This document shows, piece by piece, positions 33,433 to 42,810 of a stretch of DNA of 64,000 bases. The position numbers and the translations under genes were made by a program. Location of the stretch: the NCBI RefSeq assembly GCF_934371575.1, contig NZ_CAKRNY010000010.1, forward strand, positions 1 to 64,000, given 5' to 3'. Position 1 is the first letter of the stretch, and every line of letters starts with the position of its first letter. Origin of the DNA: an uncultured Blautia sp. (lineage in GTDB: Bacteria > Bacillota > Clostridia > Lachnospirales > Lachnospiraceae). The notes beneath the pieces were generated by a model that searched no databases, had not been told where the DNA came from, and worked only from the letters and a program-made list of their open reading frames with translations.

Positions 33433-33439
33433 TTTATTC

Positions 33440-34801
33440 TTATCTTCTATCCAGGATTTTATCAAACCTTCTGAAGAAAGTTGAAGTTGTAATGATTGCT
33501 GCAACGATATCGCTGATTGGCTCAGCCAGAAAGACGGCAAATACCTTATTCTGAATGAAAAGCGGCAGAATAAAAATCAGCGGAATCAACAGGATCAGTT
33601 TTCTTAAACAGGCAAGGAGCAGACTGACCTTCGCCTGTCCCAATGCCATAAAGCTCTGCTGGCAGGAAACCTGGAATCCCAGTGAAAAGATACCAGCCAT
33701 ATAGATTCTCAGTGCCCATGCGGTATACGTGATCAGATCTGTATCATTGGAGAAAATACCTGCAAAAAGCTTTGGAAACAGAAGCATGATCAGCCAGAAG
33801 CAGCCGGTAAAGATCGTACAGACTGTAAACTGTGTGAAAAATGCTTTTTTTACACGCTCTTTATTGCCGGCACCGAAATTGTAACTCATAATCGGCTGAC
33901 CGCCCTGACAGATTCCCTGCAGCGGTAAGGTTGCAAGCTGGCTGACACTTGTGATAATAGTCATGGCTCCAACAGCAAGATCCCCGCCATATCTTGAAAG
34001 ACTGGAAGTAAAACTGATGGACAGAATACTTTCTGTGGACAACATAACAAAAGTAGAGATTCCAAGCCCTAGACAGGGTAAAATAATATCTTTTTGCAAT
34101 TTGAAATTTTCTTTTCTGAGATGGAGAATGGTCTTTTTCCCTGACAGAAAACGAAGAATCCAGATTGCGCCAACAGCCTGACTCAAAACAGTGGCAATCG
34201 CTGCACCGCTTACTCCCAGATCAAATACAAAAATAAAAATGGGATCCAGAATAATATTGATCACTGCACCGATCACAGTAGTCATCATACTGATCTTTGC
34301 AAATCCCTGTGTAGTGATAAAGGGATTCATTCCCATTACGATCAGGACAAAAATACTTCCCAGTATGTAGATTCTTGCGTATGCCACTCCATAAGGAAGG
34401 GTCTTTTCACTGGCGCCAAACAGTGTCAGAAGCTGTGGAGCAAAAGCGAAAAAAATCACCGTAAGGACTACGGCCATAAGAATGAGAAGTGAGAAGCAGT
34501 TTCCCAGAATCTTTTCAGCCGTCGTATTGTCTTTTTTTCCCATGGAGATTGCTGCACGGGGAGCACCTCCTGATCCAGCAAGCATGGCAAAGGCATTGAT
34601 CAGCATAAGAATTGGCGTGAATAATCCCACGCCGGTTAACGCTGCCGCTCCAACACCGGGAATATGTCCAATATAAATACGGTCTACAATGTTATACAAA
34701 AGATTGATAATCTGAGCCACAACAGCAGGAATTGCAAGCTGCGCCAAAAGACGTGGAATTTTTTCCGTTTCCATGGCCTGTGTGTTAGATTTACTGCTCA
34801 T
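33440..34801 (-). CDS. MATE family multidrug/organic cation antiporter
   Basis: A 453-residue protein with about twelve membrane helices in two homologous halves, the MATE fold. It starts with a short polar tail, then IPRLLAQLAIPAVVAQIINLLYN and VDRIYIGHIPGVGAAALTGVGL; the second half repeats the pattern (GICQGGQPIMSYNFGAGNKERVKKAF). The group exports cationic drugs or metabolites using sodium or proton gradients; the substrate here is unknown. It lies 15 bp downstream of the hybrid kinase gene, so the kinase may control it. A second, different MATE gene is at 50735. Confidence 0.92.
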   Translation of the reverse strand: MSSKSNTQAMETEKIPRLLAQLAIPAVVAQIINLLYNIVDRIYIGHIPGVGAAALTGVGLFTPILMLINAFAMLAGSGGAPRAAISMGKKDNTTAEKILGNCFSLLILMAVVLTVIFFAFAPQLLTLFGASEKTLPYGVAYARIYILGSIFVLIVMGMNPFITTQGFAKISMMTTVIGAVINIILDPIFIFVFDLGVSGAAIATVLSQAVGAIWILRFLSGKKTILHLRKENFKLQKDIILPCLGLGISTFVMLSTESILSISFTSSLSRYGGDLAVGAMTIITSVSQLATLPLQGICQGGQPIMSYNFGAGNKERVKKAFFTQFTVCTIFTGCFWLIMLLFPKLFAGIFSNDTDLITYTAWALRIYMAGIFSLGFQVSCQQSFMALGQAKVSLLLACLRKLILLIPLIFILPLFIQNKVFAVFLAEPISDIVAAIITTSTFFRRFDKILDRR

Positions 34802-34816
34802 ATAGTTCCTCCTTTT

Positions 34817-36883
34817 TTACCTCTCTGTATTCATTACTTTCGCAATCACCGCCATCAACACCTTCATATCAATGGGCTTGGCAACGTGGTCATTCATCCC
34901 CGCATCCAGAGCAGCCTGCTTATCCTCTGAAAAAGCATTGGCTGTCATGGCAATGATTGGAATGTTTGCTTTTTTCTGATCCTTCATCTTTCTTATTTTC
35001 GCAGCTGTCTCATAGCCATCCAGGCCGGGCATCTGAATATCCATAAGAATCAGATCATAATAACCAGCCTCAGCTTTCGTCAGCATATGACAGCAAATTA
35101 AACCGTCAGCTGCATGCTCCACCAGAAATCCTTTCTCCTGAAGCAGTTCCTTCGCAATTTCAGCATTCAGCTCATTATCCTCTGCAAGAAGAATACGCAT
35201 ACCTTCTGCCTTCTCAGAACTCGGCAGCTGCAGTTCCTGTTTTTCATACACATCTTCCTCAGATGCAATTTCAAGAGAAAGTACGACTGTAAATTTAGTT
35301 CCCACTCCCTGGTCGCTTTCCACCTGAATTTTACCTCCCATCAGTTCGATCAGAGTTTTTACGATTGAAAGCCCAAGTCCGGTACCGACCACTTTATTCT
35401 CCGTGGTTGTGTGTTCTCTGGAAAATTCATCAAACAAATGGGGAAGATACTCTTTACTCATACCTATTCCTGTATCTTCACAGATAAAAATATACTGCGC
35501 TTTACCCGCTTCATCAGATATCGTTTCGTTGATCGATACGTGAACAGAATGACCGGCAGGTGTATATTTAATTGCATTGCTCACAATATTCAGGTAAATT
35601 TCCTGAAGCTTGGTTTTGTCACATACTGCATATTTATGCTGAACCTTCGTATTTACGAAAAACTGAATTCCTTTGTTTCTGACATCTGATTCAAACACTG
35701 TATTCACAGAATGAAACAATTCTCCCAGATCTTCCGCTTTCTGATTCAATACAGCAGCACCGCTTTCAATACGTGCCATCTCCAGAACCTGATTGATGAT
35801 TGTCATCAGTAAGTTCCCGGAGGACTGGATTTTTTCTAAATATTCTTTGGCTTTCTTCTCATTTTTTAAATTCTTCTCCAACAGATAGGAAAATCCCATT
35901 ATAGCATTCATAGGAGTACGAATATCATGACTCATGTTAAACAGAAATCTTGTCTTTGCTTCATTTGCGCTTTTTGCCTGTTCTGCTGACCTCTGCAATT
36001 CTTCGGCATATTGCTTCTCCCGATATTTTTTACTGAATATCTGATAGAATATTATAGCTATCATGAGTGAAAAAATATAAGAACCGGCAATGTAAACAAG
36101 CCACCCGGATAGAAGAATCCAACCGCCGGAAGGTATAATATCAACGTACCATGTACAATTGGGAATCTCAAATTCTACAGTCAGACTGTCCTTCGGCATA
36201 CTTTCCTGACCTTTTGCAAGAACAATACGTTCATCGGTTTTGTTGTCCTTTGTCCAGATCTCATAGCAATAAGATGCTTCACTTAGCTTATCAATTCCTA
36301 TTTCCTCTATAAATTTATCCCAGTCGATAACAAGGATCACAAAGCCCCAGAATTTACTGTTCCCGTCATCATCTGTCTGATAAACCGGATTTAACAGTAA
36401 GGCACCTGTACCTCCCTGCTTTAACTGATAAGGTCCACCCAGCGTATATTTCCCGGTTTCTTTTGCAAGATTCGCATCATATTTACGTTCATGCTCTGAC
36501 AGCATATTAAGGCCCACAGCCGCTTCATTCCCCTGTTCTGGAAAAACAGTGGTGATAACGCCCTCTGGTGCCAGCTCAAAAGCCTTTACCACTTCCATCT
36601 CATTAGGAATCATTTTCACAAATTCTGAAAATTCATCCTCAGAAAAATCGTATCCTTCATCAATCACATTTTCAATAAGATCCGAGATCATTACATATTT
36701 ATCCAACTGTGATTTAATTCTTTTCGCAGCATTATGTGCTGTGTAAGCTGCGCTTATTTTTTCTTCCTTTTCCGTATAACCAATAATTATCCATCCAAAT
36801 AAAAGTGCTCCCAGAAAAGAAAGAAATCCGGCAACAAAACAGTATTTTCTTATTTCTTTAGCTATATTACTATTTTTATCCAT
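34817..36883 (-). CDS. CHASE-domain hybrid sensor histidine kinase
   Basis: A 688-residue membrane sensor. A first helix ([19 protein letters not shown], about 14-32) and a second ([26 protein letters not shown], about 255-280) bracket an extracellular CHASE domain. It includes [20 protein letters not shown] and [13 protein letters not shown]. The kinase core follows with His in [22 protein letters not shown] (about 318), N box [15 protein letters not shown] and G boxes EDTGIGMS and GTGLGLSI. A receiver domain closes the protein (LLAEDNELN, then phosphorylated Asp in [17 protein letters not shown]). There is no separate DNA-binding regulator beside it, so output may be a phosphorelay. Ligand unknown. 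Confidence 0.92.
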   Translation of the reverse strand: MDKNSNIAKEIRKYCFVAGFLSFLGALLFGWIIIGYTEKEEKISAAYTAHNAAKRIKSQLDKYVMISDLIENVIDEGYDFSEDEFSEFVKMIPNEMEVVKAFELAPEGVITTVFPEQGNEAAVGLNMLSEHERKYDANLAKETGKYTLGGPYQLKQGGTGALLLNPVYQTDDDGNSKFWGFVILVIDWDKFIEEIGIDKLSEASYCYEIWTKDNKTDERIVLAKGQESMPKDSLTVEFEIPNCTWYVDIIPSGGWILLSGWLVYIAGSYIFSLMIAIIFYQIFSKKYREKQYAEELQRSAEQAKSANEAKTRFLFNMSHDIRTPMNAIMGFSYLLEKNLKNEKKAKEYLEKIQSSGNLLMTIINQVLEMARIESGAAVLNQKAEDLGELFHSVNTVFESDVRNKGIQFFVNTKVQHKYAVCDKTKLQEIYLNIVSNAIKYTPAGHSVHVSINETISDEAGKAQYIFICEDTGIGMSKEYLPHLFDEFSREHTTTENKVVGTGLGLSIVKTLIELMGGKIQVESDQGVGTKFTVVLSLEIASEEDVYEKQELQLPSSEKAEGMRILLAEDNELNAEIAKELLQEKGFLVEHAADGLICCHMLTKAEAGYYDLILMDIQMPGLDGYETAAKIRKMKDQKKANIPIIAMTANAFSEDKQAALDAGMNDHVAKPIDMKVLMAVIAKVMNTER

Positions 36884-37069
36884 TTATTCTACTGCCGCCC
36901 CTTATCATCAAACCTGTCACTCACACAGTTATGAAATATCATCCAACATTTATCCAAAAGAAAAAGCACTGTCTTTTCAGACAATGCATCCTGAACGTTA
37001 CATATATTATACATTTATTATGCATAAATGTCTATTAATTTGTTTCATTTCTTAAAAAGAAAATTTAAA

Positions 37070-37134
37070 CAAAGCGAACAAGCCCGCTTCAACCACCCTG
37101 AATTCTCAGGCTTTGAGGGACTTGTTACGCTTTG
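37070..37134 (-). terminator. Long hairpin after the GH112 phosphorylase gene
   Basis: CAAAGCGAACAAGCCC (37070-37085) pairs with GGGACTTGTTACGCTTTG (37117-37134) with one bulge or two. An inner hairpin CCTGA/TCAGG lies between. On the minus strand TTTAAATTTTCTTTTT follows, so it probably terminates the gene at 37172. The stem is unusually long for a simple terminator. Confidence 0.65.
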
Positions 37135-37171
37135 CGCATCAGATGCATTCTGCTTTTACAGACAGTTTCCG

Positions 37172-39334
37172 TCAGATCTGATACCACCTGATCTCATTTG
37201 CTTCCATATGTAATTCAAAGCTGCTGCCGTCACCTTTGTATACCACAGTATCCTGGGGCTCATAGGTGTTATTTACGACACAGTACTTTCCGTTCTTCAC
37301 ATAAGCGTGAACCTCTACATTGTAGTTGGAAGAATACCAGCGGTTCAGCTCCTCTTCAGCAGAAGCGGACCAGAGAACTGCACGGTAAAGTACACGACTG
37401 TTCTTAAAGCTGTATGGAAGTCCGCTGATATAAACGCCACGGCCTTTTCCAAAGGTTTTTACAGCCATCTGTACCTCCTGATCATTCTGGATCAGGATGC
37501 AGGTATCCGGGAGGGCAAAGATGTTTTTCTTTCCTTCTCCAAAGTCCACTTCACCGTCTGCATCCGCAAGAATAAAGTGATCCTTATGCTCTTCCCAGTT
37601 ATATTTGTCAGTATTTAAATTAAATCCTCTTTCTTCCTCTACACCGAGCACATCATCCAGCTGGAAGAATTTTCCCTGCCACTGATGGGCTGCCGGCTCA
37701 CCAACTCCGATAAAGCCGCCGCCATTATAAACAAACTCTTTAACAGCAGTGATAATTGTCTCATTTACCCAGTACTCACCGCCGCTCTGTGCTGTGTCTG
37801 CATCTCCCACATTGATCACAACGTCAAATTTCTTCAGCAGATCTCTGTCTTCCAGAATATCATCAAAGCTGATAAATGAAACATCAAATGGCGCACCGCT
37901 TAACGCCTCGATAATTCCGAAATAGGAATAGTTCTGTTTATGGTAAATTGCATGATGTACCATATGATTTCCCCAGGAGCGCATCCGTCCCCAGCAGTTT
38001 AATACGGCAACACGTTTCACACAATATGGTGTTACACCCTGAATATTGTCGTACAGTGTACGGAACTCCTGGCAGACTTCCTTGATGTACTGTACAAAAT
38101 CCGGGAACTGAAGTGCCAGCTTCAAATATCCGCCATAACCGATTCTCTGGATTGGGCTTCTCAGAATGGCACGTCTTGCAGTCACCCAGTTTACCTTTGC
38201 CTCTTTCACCGGATCTCCGCCTTCATGGAAGGTATCCGGGAAAAAGTAAGGAAGGAAACGTCCCTCTGTGTATTTTACATTCTTAATATCACTAAAAAGA
38301 CGTAATGTAGCACCATTTCCAACACTTCCAACAACTGCATCCAGTCCGATGGATGCGAACTCATCCATAAACGGCTCCATACCAATCCAGTGATCTCCCA
38401 TGAACATCATGGCTTCTTTGCCATATTCATGGACAATATCTACCATTTCTTTTGCAAGTCTGGCAACCTCACGGCGCTGGAATGCCTGGAAATCCTTAAA
38501 TTCTTTAGAAGGGATGCGATAGGTATTGTTCATATATCCCTGATCAATAATATATTCCGGACGGAATGGATAGCCCACCTCTTTTTCAAACTGCTCCAGT
38601 ATATACGGGCTTACAGAAGCAGAATAGCCAAACCAGTCTACATATTTTTCTCTTGCAAGTTCATCAAAGATCAGAGTAAACTGATGGAAAAATGTGGTAA
38701 AACGAACCACATTCACATACGGATGGGTGTCAAGGAACCTGCGGAGACGTTCCATGGAATGTGCTCTTGTCTTCGGCTGACGCACATCAAAGGTGATCTG
38801 CGGCTCCACATCCTTCCATTCATTAACCACTGCATTATACATATGTACCGGGTCCCACATGATATATGCCAGAAAGCTGACCGTATATTCATGAAAAAGC
38901 TTCGCAGATGTGATCACCACATTTCCACTCTCTTCCTCATATGACCACTGGCTGACCGGAACCACCTCACCGGTCGTACGGTCAATAACCTCCCACCATC
39001 TGGTGATATCGTCACGGGTATTCACCTTCAGCATATCCGGGTACAGATGATCCATAAGATGGATTTCAAGCTTGTCCGATGTTGCGGTATGGAAAGAACT
39101 CATAATGTACATCTGCTGAATCTCATCCGGGTTTGCCTTTGCCCATTCATTGTCTTTTCTGGTGGTGTAATAAGTAGCGTAGATTTTTGCTCCGGTATCC
39201 TTCAGTTCCTGAGGAAACTCAGTTCCATCACAGTCACGGATCGCATCTGCTCCCCACTCTTTCATAATATCCAGAGTTTCCTTTACTACATCAAGATTGG
39301 TAGGGATAGTAACTCTTCCTTTTGTCTGCTCCAT
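37172..39334 (-). CDS. GH112 galactosyl-N-acetylhexosamine or galactosyl-rhamnose phosphorylase
   Basis: A 720-residue cytoplasmic phosphorylase. Family GH112 enzymes split beta-galactosides of N-acetylhexosamine (from mucin or milk sugars) or of rhamnose with phosphate, giving galactose-1-phosphate. The N-terminal barrel starts GRVTIPTNLDVVKETLDIMKEWGADAIRDCDGTEFP, which resembles the catalytic-acid region, and continues TTFFHQFTLIFDE and FMGDHWIGMEPFMDE. The C-terminal part has a glutamine-amidotransferase-like domain (FDVVINVGDADTAQSGG, about 490-505) and a beta-sandwich tail. Length is right. Which disaccharide it uses cannot be told. It is transcribed alone and ends in a long hairpin; the sugar ABC importer at 41468 is 2 kb away on the other strand. 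Confidence 0.88.
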   Translation of the reverse strand: MEQTKGRVTIPTNLDVVKETLDIMKEWGADAIRDCDGTEFPQELKDTGAKIYATYYTTRKDNEWAKANPDEIQQMYIMSSFHTATSDKLEIHLMDHLYPDMLKVNTRDDITRWWEVIDRTTGEVVPVSQWSYEEESGNVVITSAKLFHEYTVSFLAYIMWDPVHMYNAVVNEWKDVEPQITFDVRQPKTRAHSMERLRRFLDTHPYVNVVRFTTFFHQFTLIFDELAREKYVDWFGYSASVSPYILEQFEKEVGYPFRPEYIIDQGYMNNTYRIPSKEFKDFQAFQRREVARLAKEMVDIVHEYGKEAMMFMGDHWIGMEPFMDEFASIGLDAVVGSVGNGATLRLFSDIKNVKYTEGRFLPYFFPDTFHEGGDPVKEAKVNWVTARRAILRSPIQRIGYGGYLKLALQFPDFVQYIKEVCQEFRTLYDNIQGVTPYCVKRVAVLNCWGRMRSWGNHMVHHAIYHKQNYSYFGIIEALSGAPFDVSFISFDDILEDRDLLKKFDVVINVGDADTAQSGGEYWVNETIITAVKEFVYNGGGFIGVGEPAAHQWQGKFFQLDDVLGVEEERGFNLNTDKYNWEEHKDHFILADADGEVDFGEGKKNIFALPDTCILIQNDQEVQMAVKTFGKGRGVYISGLPYSFKNSRVLYRAVLWSASAEEELNRWYSSNYNVEVHAYVKNGKYCVVNNTYEPQDTVVYKGDGSSFELHMEANEIRWYQI

Positions 39335-39453
39335 TTTGCGACCTCACTTTATCTTTTATAATGTTCGTCTTTGCAGTTTTCCTGATTCTTTTACCTGTAG
39401 TATAAGAATACGTTTTTGGAGACTGTTTTTCAACCGGGTTTTTGCTATGGTTT

Positions 39454-40236
39454 TTAGAAATCTTGCTTTTCTTTTAACTTGTTTTTTAACTTATCTGCCA
39501 ACACGAGAACAGATACCCCCAATGCCGGTATTATGATCACCAGAGTCTCAAAAATCTTTAATCCTGTATGCACCGGTTCCTCATAAAATGTGCGCATGCT
39601 TTCCCGGAGACATTCATACATGATTATCCGGTCCATAAAATCTATCATCTGCGATTCTGTCTGATCTGTTTCAAAAACAGTTCGATACACATCAGTATAC
39701 AGCTTTTCAATAAAGCTAATACTCTTTCGGTCTGTATATCCCGTTCCTATCGGATTCCCGTCTCCATCGTACAACACTCTTCCATTATCGGAAATGAAAT
39801 AGGGAAGCTCTGATCCGTCTGTATCCATAAAAACAAAATATCCATCTGGATCATCCTCCTTACCCACATAGCGTTGCTGGGCATATCCAAGGCAATTGTC
39901 ATCCTTATCATAGTAGCCGTATATAGTACCGGTGGCAAATTCTTCCACATCATTGACAGGAGCATCTGTCACATAATCTATATGAAACCATTCCTCGTTA
40001 TCCAGATAGACTGTGTTCCCCTGCATATATCCTGCCACTTTTCCATCTGCCAGAATTTCTGTTTTGCGGCTGCCGGAATACAGATCCGAATAGATGACAA
40101 TGGTTTCAGCTGAATTTAAGGCTTCCTTTGCCTCATCTGCGTTGTCAAATTCCATTTGTGGCGCTTTGACGCAGCCGGAAAGCCAAAAGGTTCCGGCAAA
40201 GAAAAAAAGTGTGATTCCTTTTACTGCTTTTTTCAC
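39454..40236 (-). CDS. Lipoprotein of unknown function with C-terminal membrane helix
   Basis: A 260-residue protein with a lipoprotein signal (ITLFFFAGTFWLSGC, Cys about residue 22). The extracellular domain has many aromatic and acidic residues (YSGSRKTEILADGKVAGYMQG, YFVFMDTDGSELPYFISDNGR). A second membrane helix near the end (FETLVIIIPALGVSVLVLA, about 228-246) is followed by a short basic tail. I do not recognise a family. It starts one base after the stop of the next gene (40238-40819), so both are made together and may form an envelope pair. Confidence 0.75.
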   Translation of the reverse strand: MKKAVKGITLFFFAGTFWLSGCVKAPQMEFDNADEAKEALNSAETIVIYSDLYSGSRKTEILADGKVAGYMQGNTVYLDNEEWFHIDYVTDAPVNDVEEFATGTIYGYYDKDDNCLGYAQQRYVGKEDDPDGYFVFMDTDGSELPYFISDNGRVLYDGDGNPIGTGYTDRKSISFIEKLYTDVYRTVFETDQTESQMIDFMDRIIMYECLRESMRTFYEEPVHTGLKIFETLVIIIPALGVSVLVLADKLKNKLKEKQDF

Positions 40237-40237
40237 G

Positions 40238-40819
40238 TCACTTCTCCTTTACAAATTTCCCGGAAAAAGGAAGTACTTTGCCTGTCTTGATATAATACTC
40301 AATATTCCCCTTCATTTCTTTCTGAAGATCTGTGATCCAGAAGGAATTTTCTTCCTGGTTTACCGCATTCTCCTTTGCCGGGATTACAGGACTGGTAAGC
40401 TGCTTACGGATGAAATTATCCAGATTGGAATACCCAAGATAACCAATCTTGCCATTTTTTGTCAGCCAGAAATATAAATACTCTCCCTGGGCATTTGGTC
40501 CGAATACCATGGCTTTCTGCCTCATTGTATAGAATTTTCCAAGCCATGCAGAGCCCAGCGGTGTTTCCACATTTTTATAGGCTTCATAAATGTCTTCGAT
40601 TTTTTTCGGCTGTCCCATGCCAATCATCATCACGGCATCTGAAGATACCGAATTGTAGCTTTCCGGAGTAGAAGTTACCCAGATTGAAACGCCAGCAATA
40701 ATAAGAATTGTAGCAATTGTGATCAGGATTGTGGATTCATATCCTCTAAGCAGCACATATCCTCCAAACAGCGCCACAATCGTTCCGACAATGCGAAATG
40801 CCCATTTTCTTACTTCCAT
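40238..40819 (-). CDS. Membrane protein of unknown function
   Basis: A 193-residue protein with two N-terminal helices (FRIVGTIVALFGGYVLL and ILITIATILIIAGVSIWV, within residues 8-48) and a cytoplasmic or surface domain of about 140 residues (KNVETPLGSAWLGKFYTMRQKAMVFG, LYFWLTKNGKIGYLGYSNLD). No family is recognised. It is the first gene of a two-gene unit with the lipoprotein at 39454; the upstream 85-residue gene at 40873 is on the same strand and may belong too. Confidence 0.75.
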   Translation of the reverse strand: MEVRKWAFRIVGTIVALFGGYVLLRGYESTILITIATILIIAGVSIWVTSTPESYNSVSSDAVMMIGMGQPKKIEDIYEAYKNVETPLGSAWLGKFYTMRQKAMVFGPNAQGEYLYFWLTKNGKIGYLGYSNLDNFIRKQLTSPVIPAKENAVNQEENSFWITDLQKEMKGNIEYYIKTGKVLPFSGKFVKEK

Positions 40820-40872
40820 ACTCCATATTCCTCCTTCCCATTTTCAGTATTTTCCTATTAAATGTGTTTTTC

Positions 40873-41130
40873 TCAACTGTCAAAATCAGTCTCAAACACG
40901 CCTTCCGGTGTACGCATAGTAAGCACACCAAGATTAAAGTCATCCTCCATTATGGTGATATGATACTCAAAGATCACATCATCCTCAAACTTGGAAAGCA
41001 GAATATAGCTTCCATTTTCTTTCCCCTCGATCTGGTCGCAGATATCATCATACACATCTGCCCCGGAAATTTTACGGGGATATCCGGATTCCTTTATTTT
41101 TTTCTCAATAGCAGCATATAATTCGTCCAT
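40873..41130 (-). CDS. Small cytoplasmic protein of unknown function
   Basis: An 85-residue acidic protein, MDELYAAIEKKIKESGYPRK followed by ISGADVYDDICDQIEGKENG and LTMRTPEGVFETDFDS. It resembles short conserved Lachnospiraceae proteins without known role (the DUF6762-like kind, from memory). I start at 41130 because GGGAG lies 11 nt before that ATG; a frame from 41196 would add 22 residues including the ribosome binding site. Confidence 0.65.
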   Translation of the reverse strand: MDELYAAIEKKIKESGYPRKISGADVYDDICDQIEGKENGSYILLSKFEDDVIFEYHITIMEDDFNLGVLTMRTPEGVFETDFDS

Positions 41131-41355
41131 CAGCTGCACACTCCCTTCTTTTGTTATTTGATTGTAATTGTATAATATCTGCATATAGTATGTCAAACCA
41201 CGTTTTACAACTAAACGCTCTCTTCATAACTTATCTGCGTTCAAAAAACAACATTTTTATTTTTTGTTTTTGTGGTTTTACACTTTAGCTTTGTGCATTA
41301 TGTTAGTTTATTTCTCTTTTTTTATGATATTAGTTGTTTTTTTGACTAATTCATG

Positions 41356-41438
41356 TTGACATTCTGTTGTTTTTATTGTATGCTATTTTCCATAGAGAGG
41401 CATTCCGCCAGATCTTTATATGCAGATTGCAGAATGCC
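41356..41438 (+). promoter_or_regulatory. Promoter and leader hairpin of the sugar ABC operon
   Basis: TTGACA (41356-41361), a 17-bp spacer and TATGCT (41379-41384). The leader contains GGCATTC (41399-41405) paired with GAATGCC (41432-41438), with an inner TGCA-ATTGCA stretch. AAAGGGAGG (41451-41459) then serves the start codon. The hairpin may stabilise the mRNA or be bound by a regulator. Confidence 0.7.
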
Positions 41439-41467
41439 CAGCTCGTATCTAAAGGGAGGTATTTTAT

Positions 41468-42697
41468 ATGAAAATGAAACAGGTTTTAACTGCAGGTGTA
41501 GCTTTATCAATGGCTCTCTCCATGGCTCCGGTCACCGTATCCGCCGCAGACAAGGTTGACATTAATGTCATCGCTGCACAGTACGGTCAGCAGACCGCTG
41601 ACTGGTGGGCGAACTTCGTGACAGAATTTAATGAGGCAAACCCGGACATTAACCTGAACGTAGAAGTTGTTTCCTGGAACGACATCTATACCGTAGTAAA
41701 CACCCGTATCGCTAACGGCGAGGCACCAGATGTACTGAATATCGATGTATTCGCTGATTATCAGGCAGATGATCTTCTCCTTCCGATTCAGGACGTTGTA
41801 TCAGAAGAGACATACAGTAAAATGTATGATGCCTTCCTTGCACAGTCTGAAGTAGATGGAACTGTATGGGCAATCCCGGACCTTGCATCCGCACGTGCTA
41901 TGTACTATAACAAAGATATCCTTGATGCAGCAGGCGTTGAAGTTCCTACTACATGGGAGGAACTGAAAGCTGCATGTGAAGCTCTCAAGGCTTATGACGA
42001 CAGCATTTATCCATGGGGCATCGATATGACAACTGACGAAGGTCAGGCAGCTTTCGCATACTATACCTGGAATAATGGCGGCGGCTTCGTTGACGACGAA
42101 GGAAACTGGACACTGAACAGCGATAAGAACGTGGAAGCAATCCAGTACGCAATTGATCTTGTAAATTCCGGTTACACAAACACCGATCCTGCTAACGATA
42201 CCCGTTACGACCTGCAGGATATGTTCGGCGCTGGCAAAGTAGCTATGCTGATCGCACCGAACAGCTTACCGACTTATATCGCTACAGGCGGAAATGAAGT
42301 TAACTATGGTGTAGCTTCTATTCCTTCTAACACAGGCGAGTCTGTTTCTGCTGGTGTTATGGACCGTTTCATGTGCTTCGACAATGATTACTCAGATGAT
42401 GAGAAGGCTGCTATCTCTACATTCTTTGATTATTTCTATGATGATGCCCGTTATACAGAGTGGGTTGACATGGAAGGCTTCCTTCCTGCAACAAAGACTG
42501 GCGGCGAGGCTCTTGCAGCAGCAAACGAAGATATGGCAAGCTGGATCGACATTTTAGACAGCTGTAAATTCTATCCGACAGCAAAGGCTGAATGGGCAGA
42601 TGTAAAACAGGGTGTTATCAATGTTGAGCAGAACGCTCTTCTTGGCGGCGACGTTCAGCAATTACTGGATGACCTTCAGGCAGAAATCGCCGGCTAA
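41468..42697 (+). CDS. Sugar ABC transporter substrate-binding protein without lipobox
   Basis: A 409-residue family 1 extracellular solute-binding protein. It has a signal peptide (VLTAGVALSMALSMAPVTVSA) with AxA-type cleavage before ADKVD, but no cysteine follows, so it is not lipid-anchored like most Gram-positive binding proteins. Motifs of the fold include GEAPDVLNIDVFADYQADDLL (about 77-97), VWAIPDLASARAMYYNKDIL (about 136-155) and VPTTWEELKAACEALK. It starts an operon with two MalF/MalG-type permeases. No ATPase gene is present, so a shared MsmK-like ATPase encoded elsewhere is expected. Many aromatic residues suggest an oligosaccharide or glycoside as substrate, unknown which. Confidence 0.92.
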   Translation: MKMKQVLTAGVALSMALSMAPVTVSAADKVDINVIAAQYGQQTADWWANFVTEFNEANPDINLNVEVVSWNDIYTVVNTRIANGEAPDVLNIDVFADYQADDLLLPIQDVVSEETYSKMYDAFLAQSEVDGTVWAIPDLASARAMYYNKDILDAAGVEVPTTWEELKAACEALKAYDDSIYPWGIDMTTDEGQAAFAYYTWNNGGGFVDDEGNWTLNSDKNVEAIQYAIDLVNSGYTNTDPANDTRYDLQDMFGAGKVAMLIAPNSLPTYIATGGNEVNYGVASIPSNTGESVSAGVMDRFMCFDNDYSDDEKAAISTFFDYFYDDARYTEWVDMEGFLPATKTGGEALAAANEDMASWIDILDSCKFYPTAKAEWADVKQGVINVEQNALLGGDVQQLLDDLQAEIAG

Positions 42698-42737
42698 TTT
42701 TAATCCAAAGGATTCCCATTACGAGGAAGATAATGGG

Positions 42738-42765
42738 CCGGACTTACAGGTCCGGTCCATTTTTA
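42738..42765 (+). terminator. Hairpin between binding-protein and permease genes
   Basis: CCGGAC (42738-42743) pairs perfectly with GTCCGG (42750-42755) and is followed by TCCATTTTT. Such intercistronic hairpins let the binding protein be made in excess over the permeases, either by partial termination or by blocking 3' decay. Confidence 0.7.
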
Positions 42766-42810
42766 AGTTTGCGAAGCAAGCGCCACTTTACAAAAAAGAG
42801 AGGTATCCCT

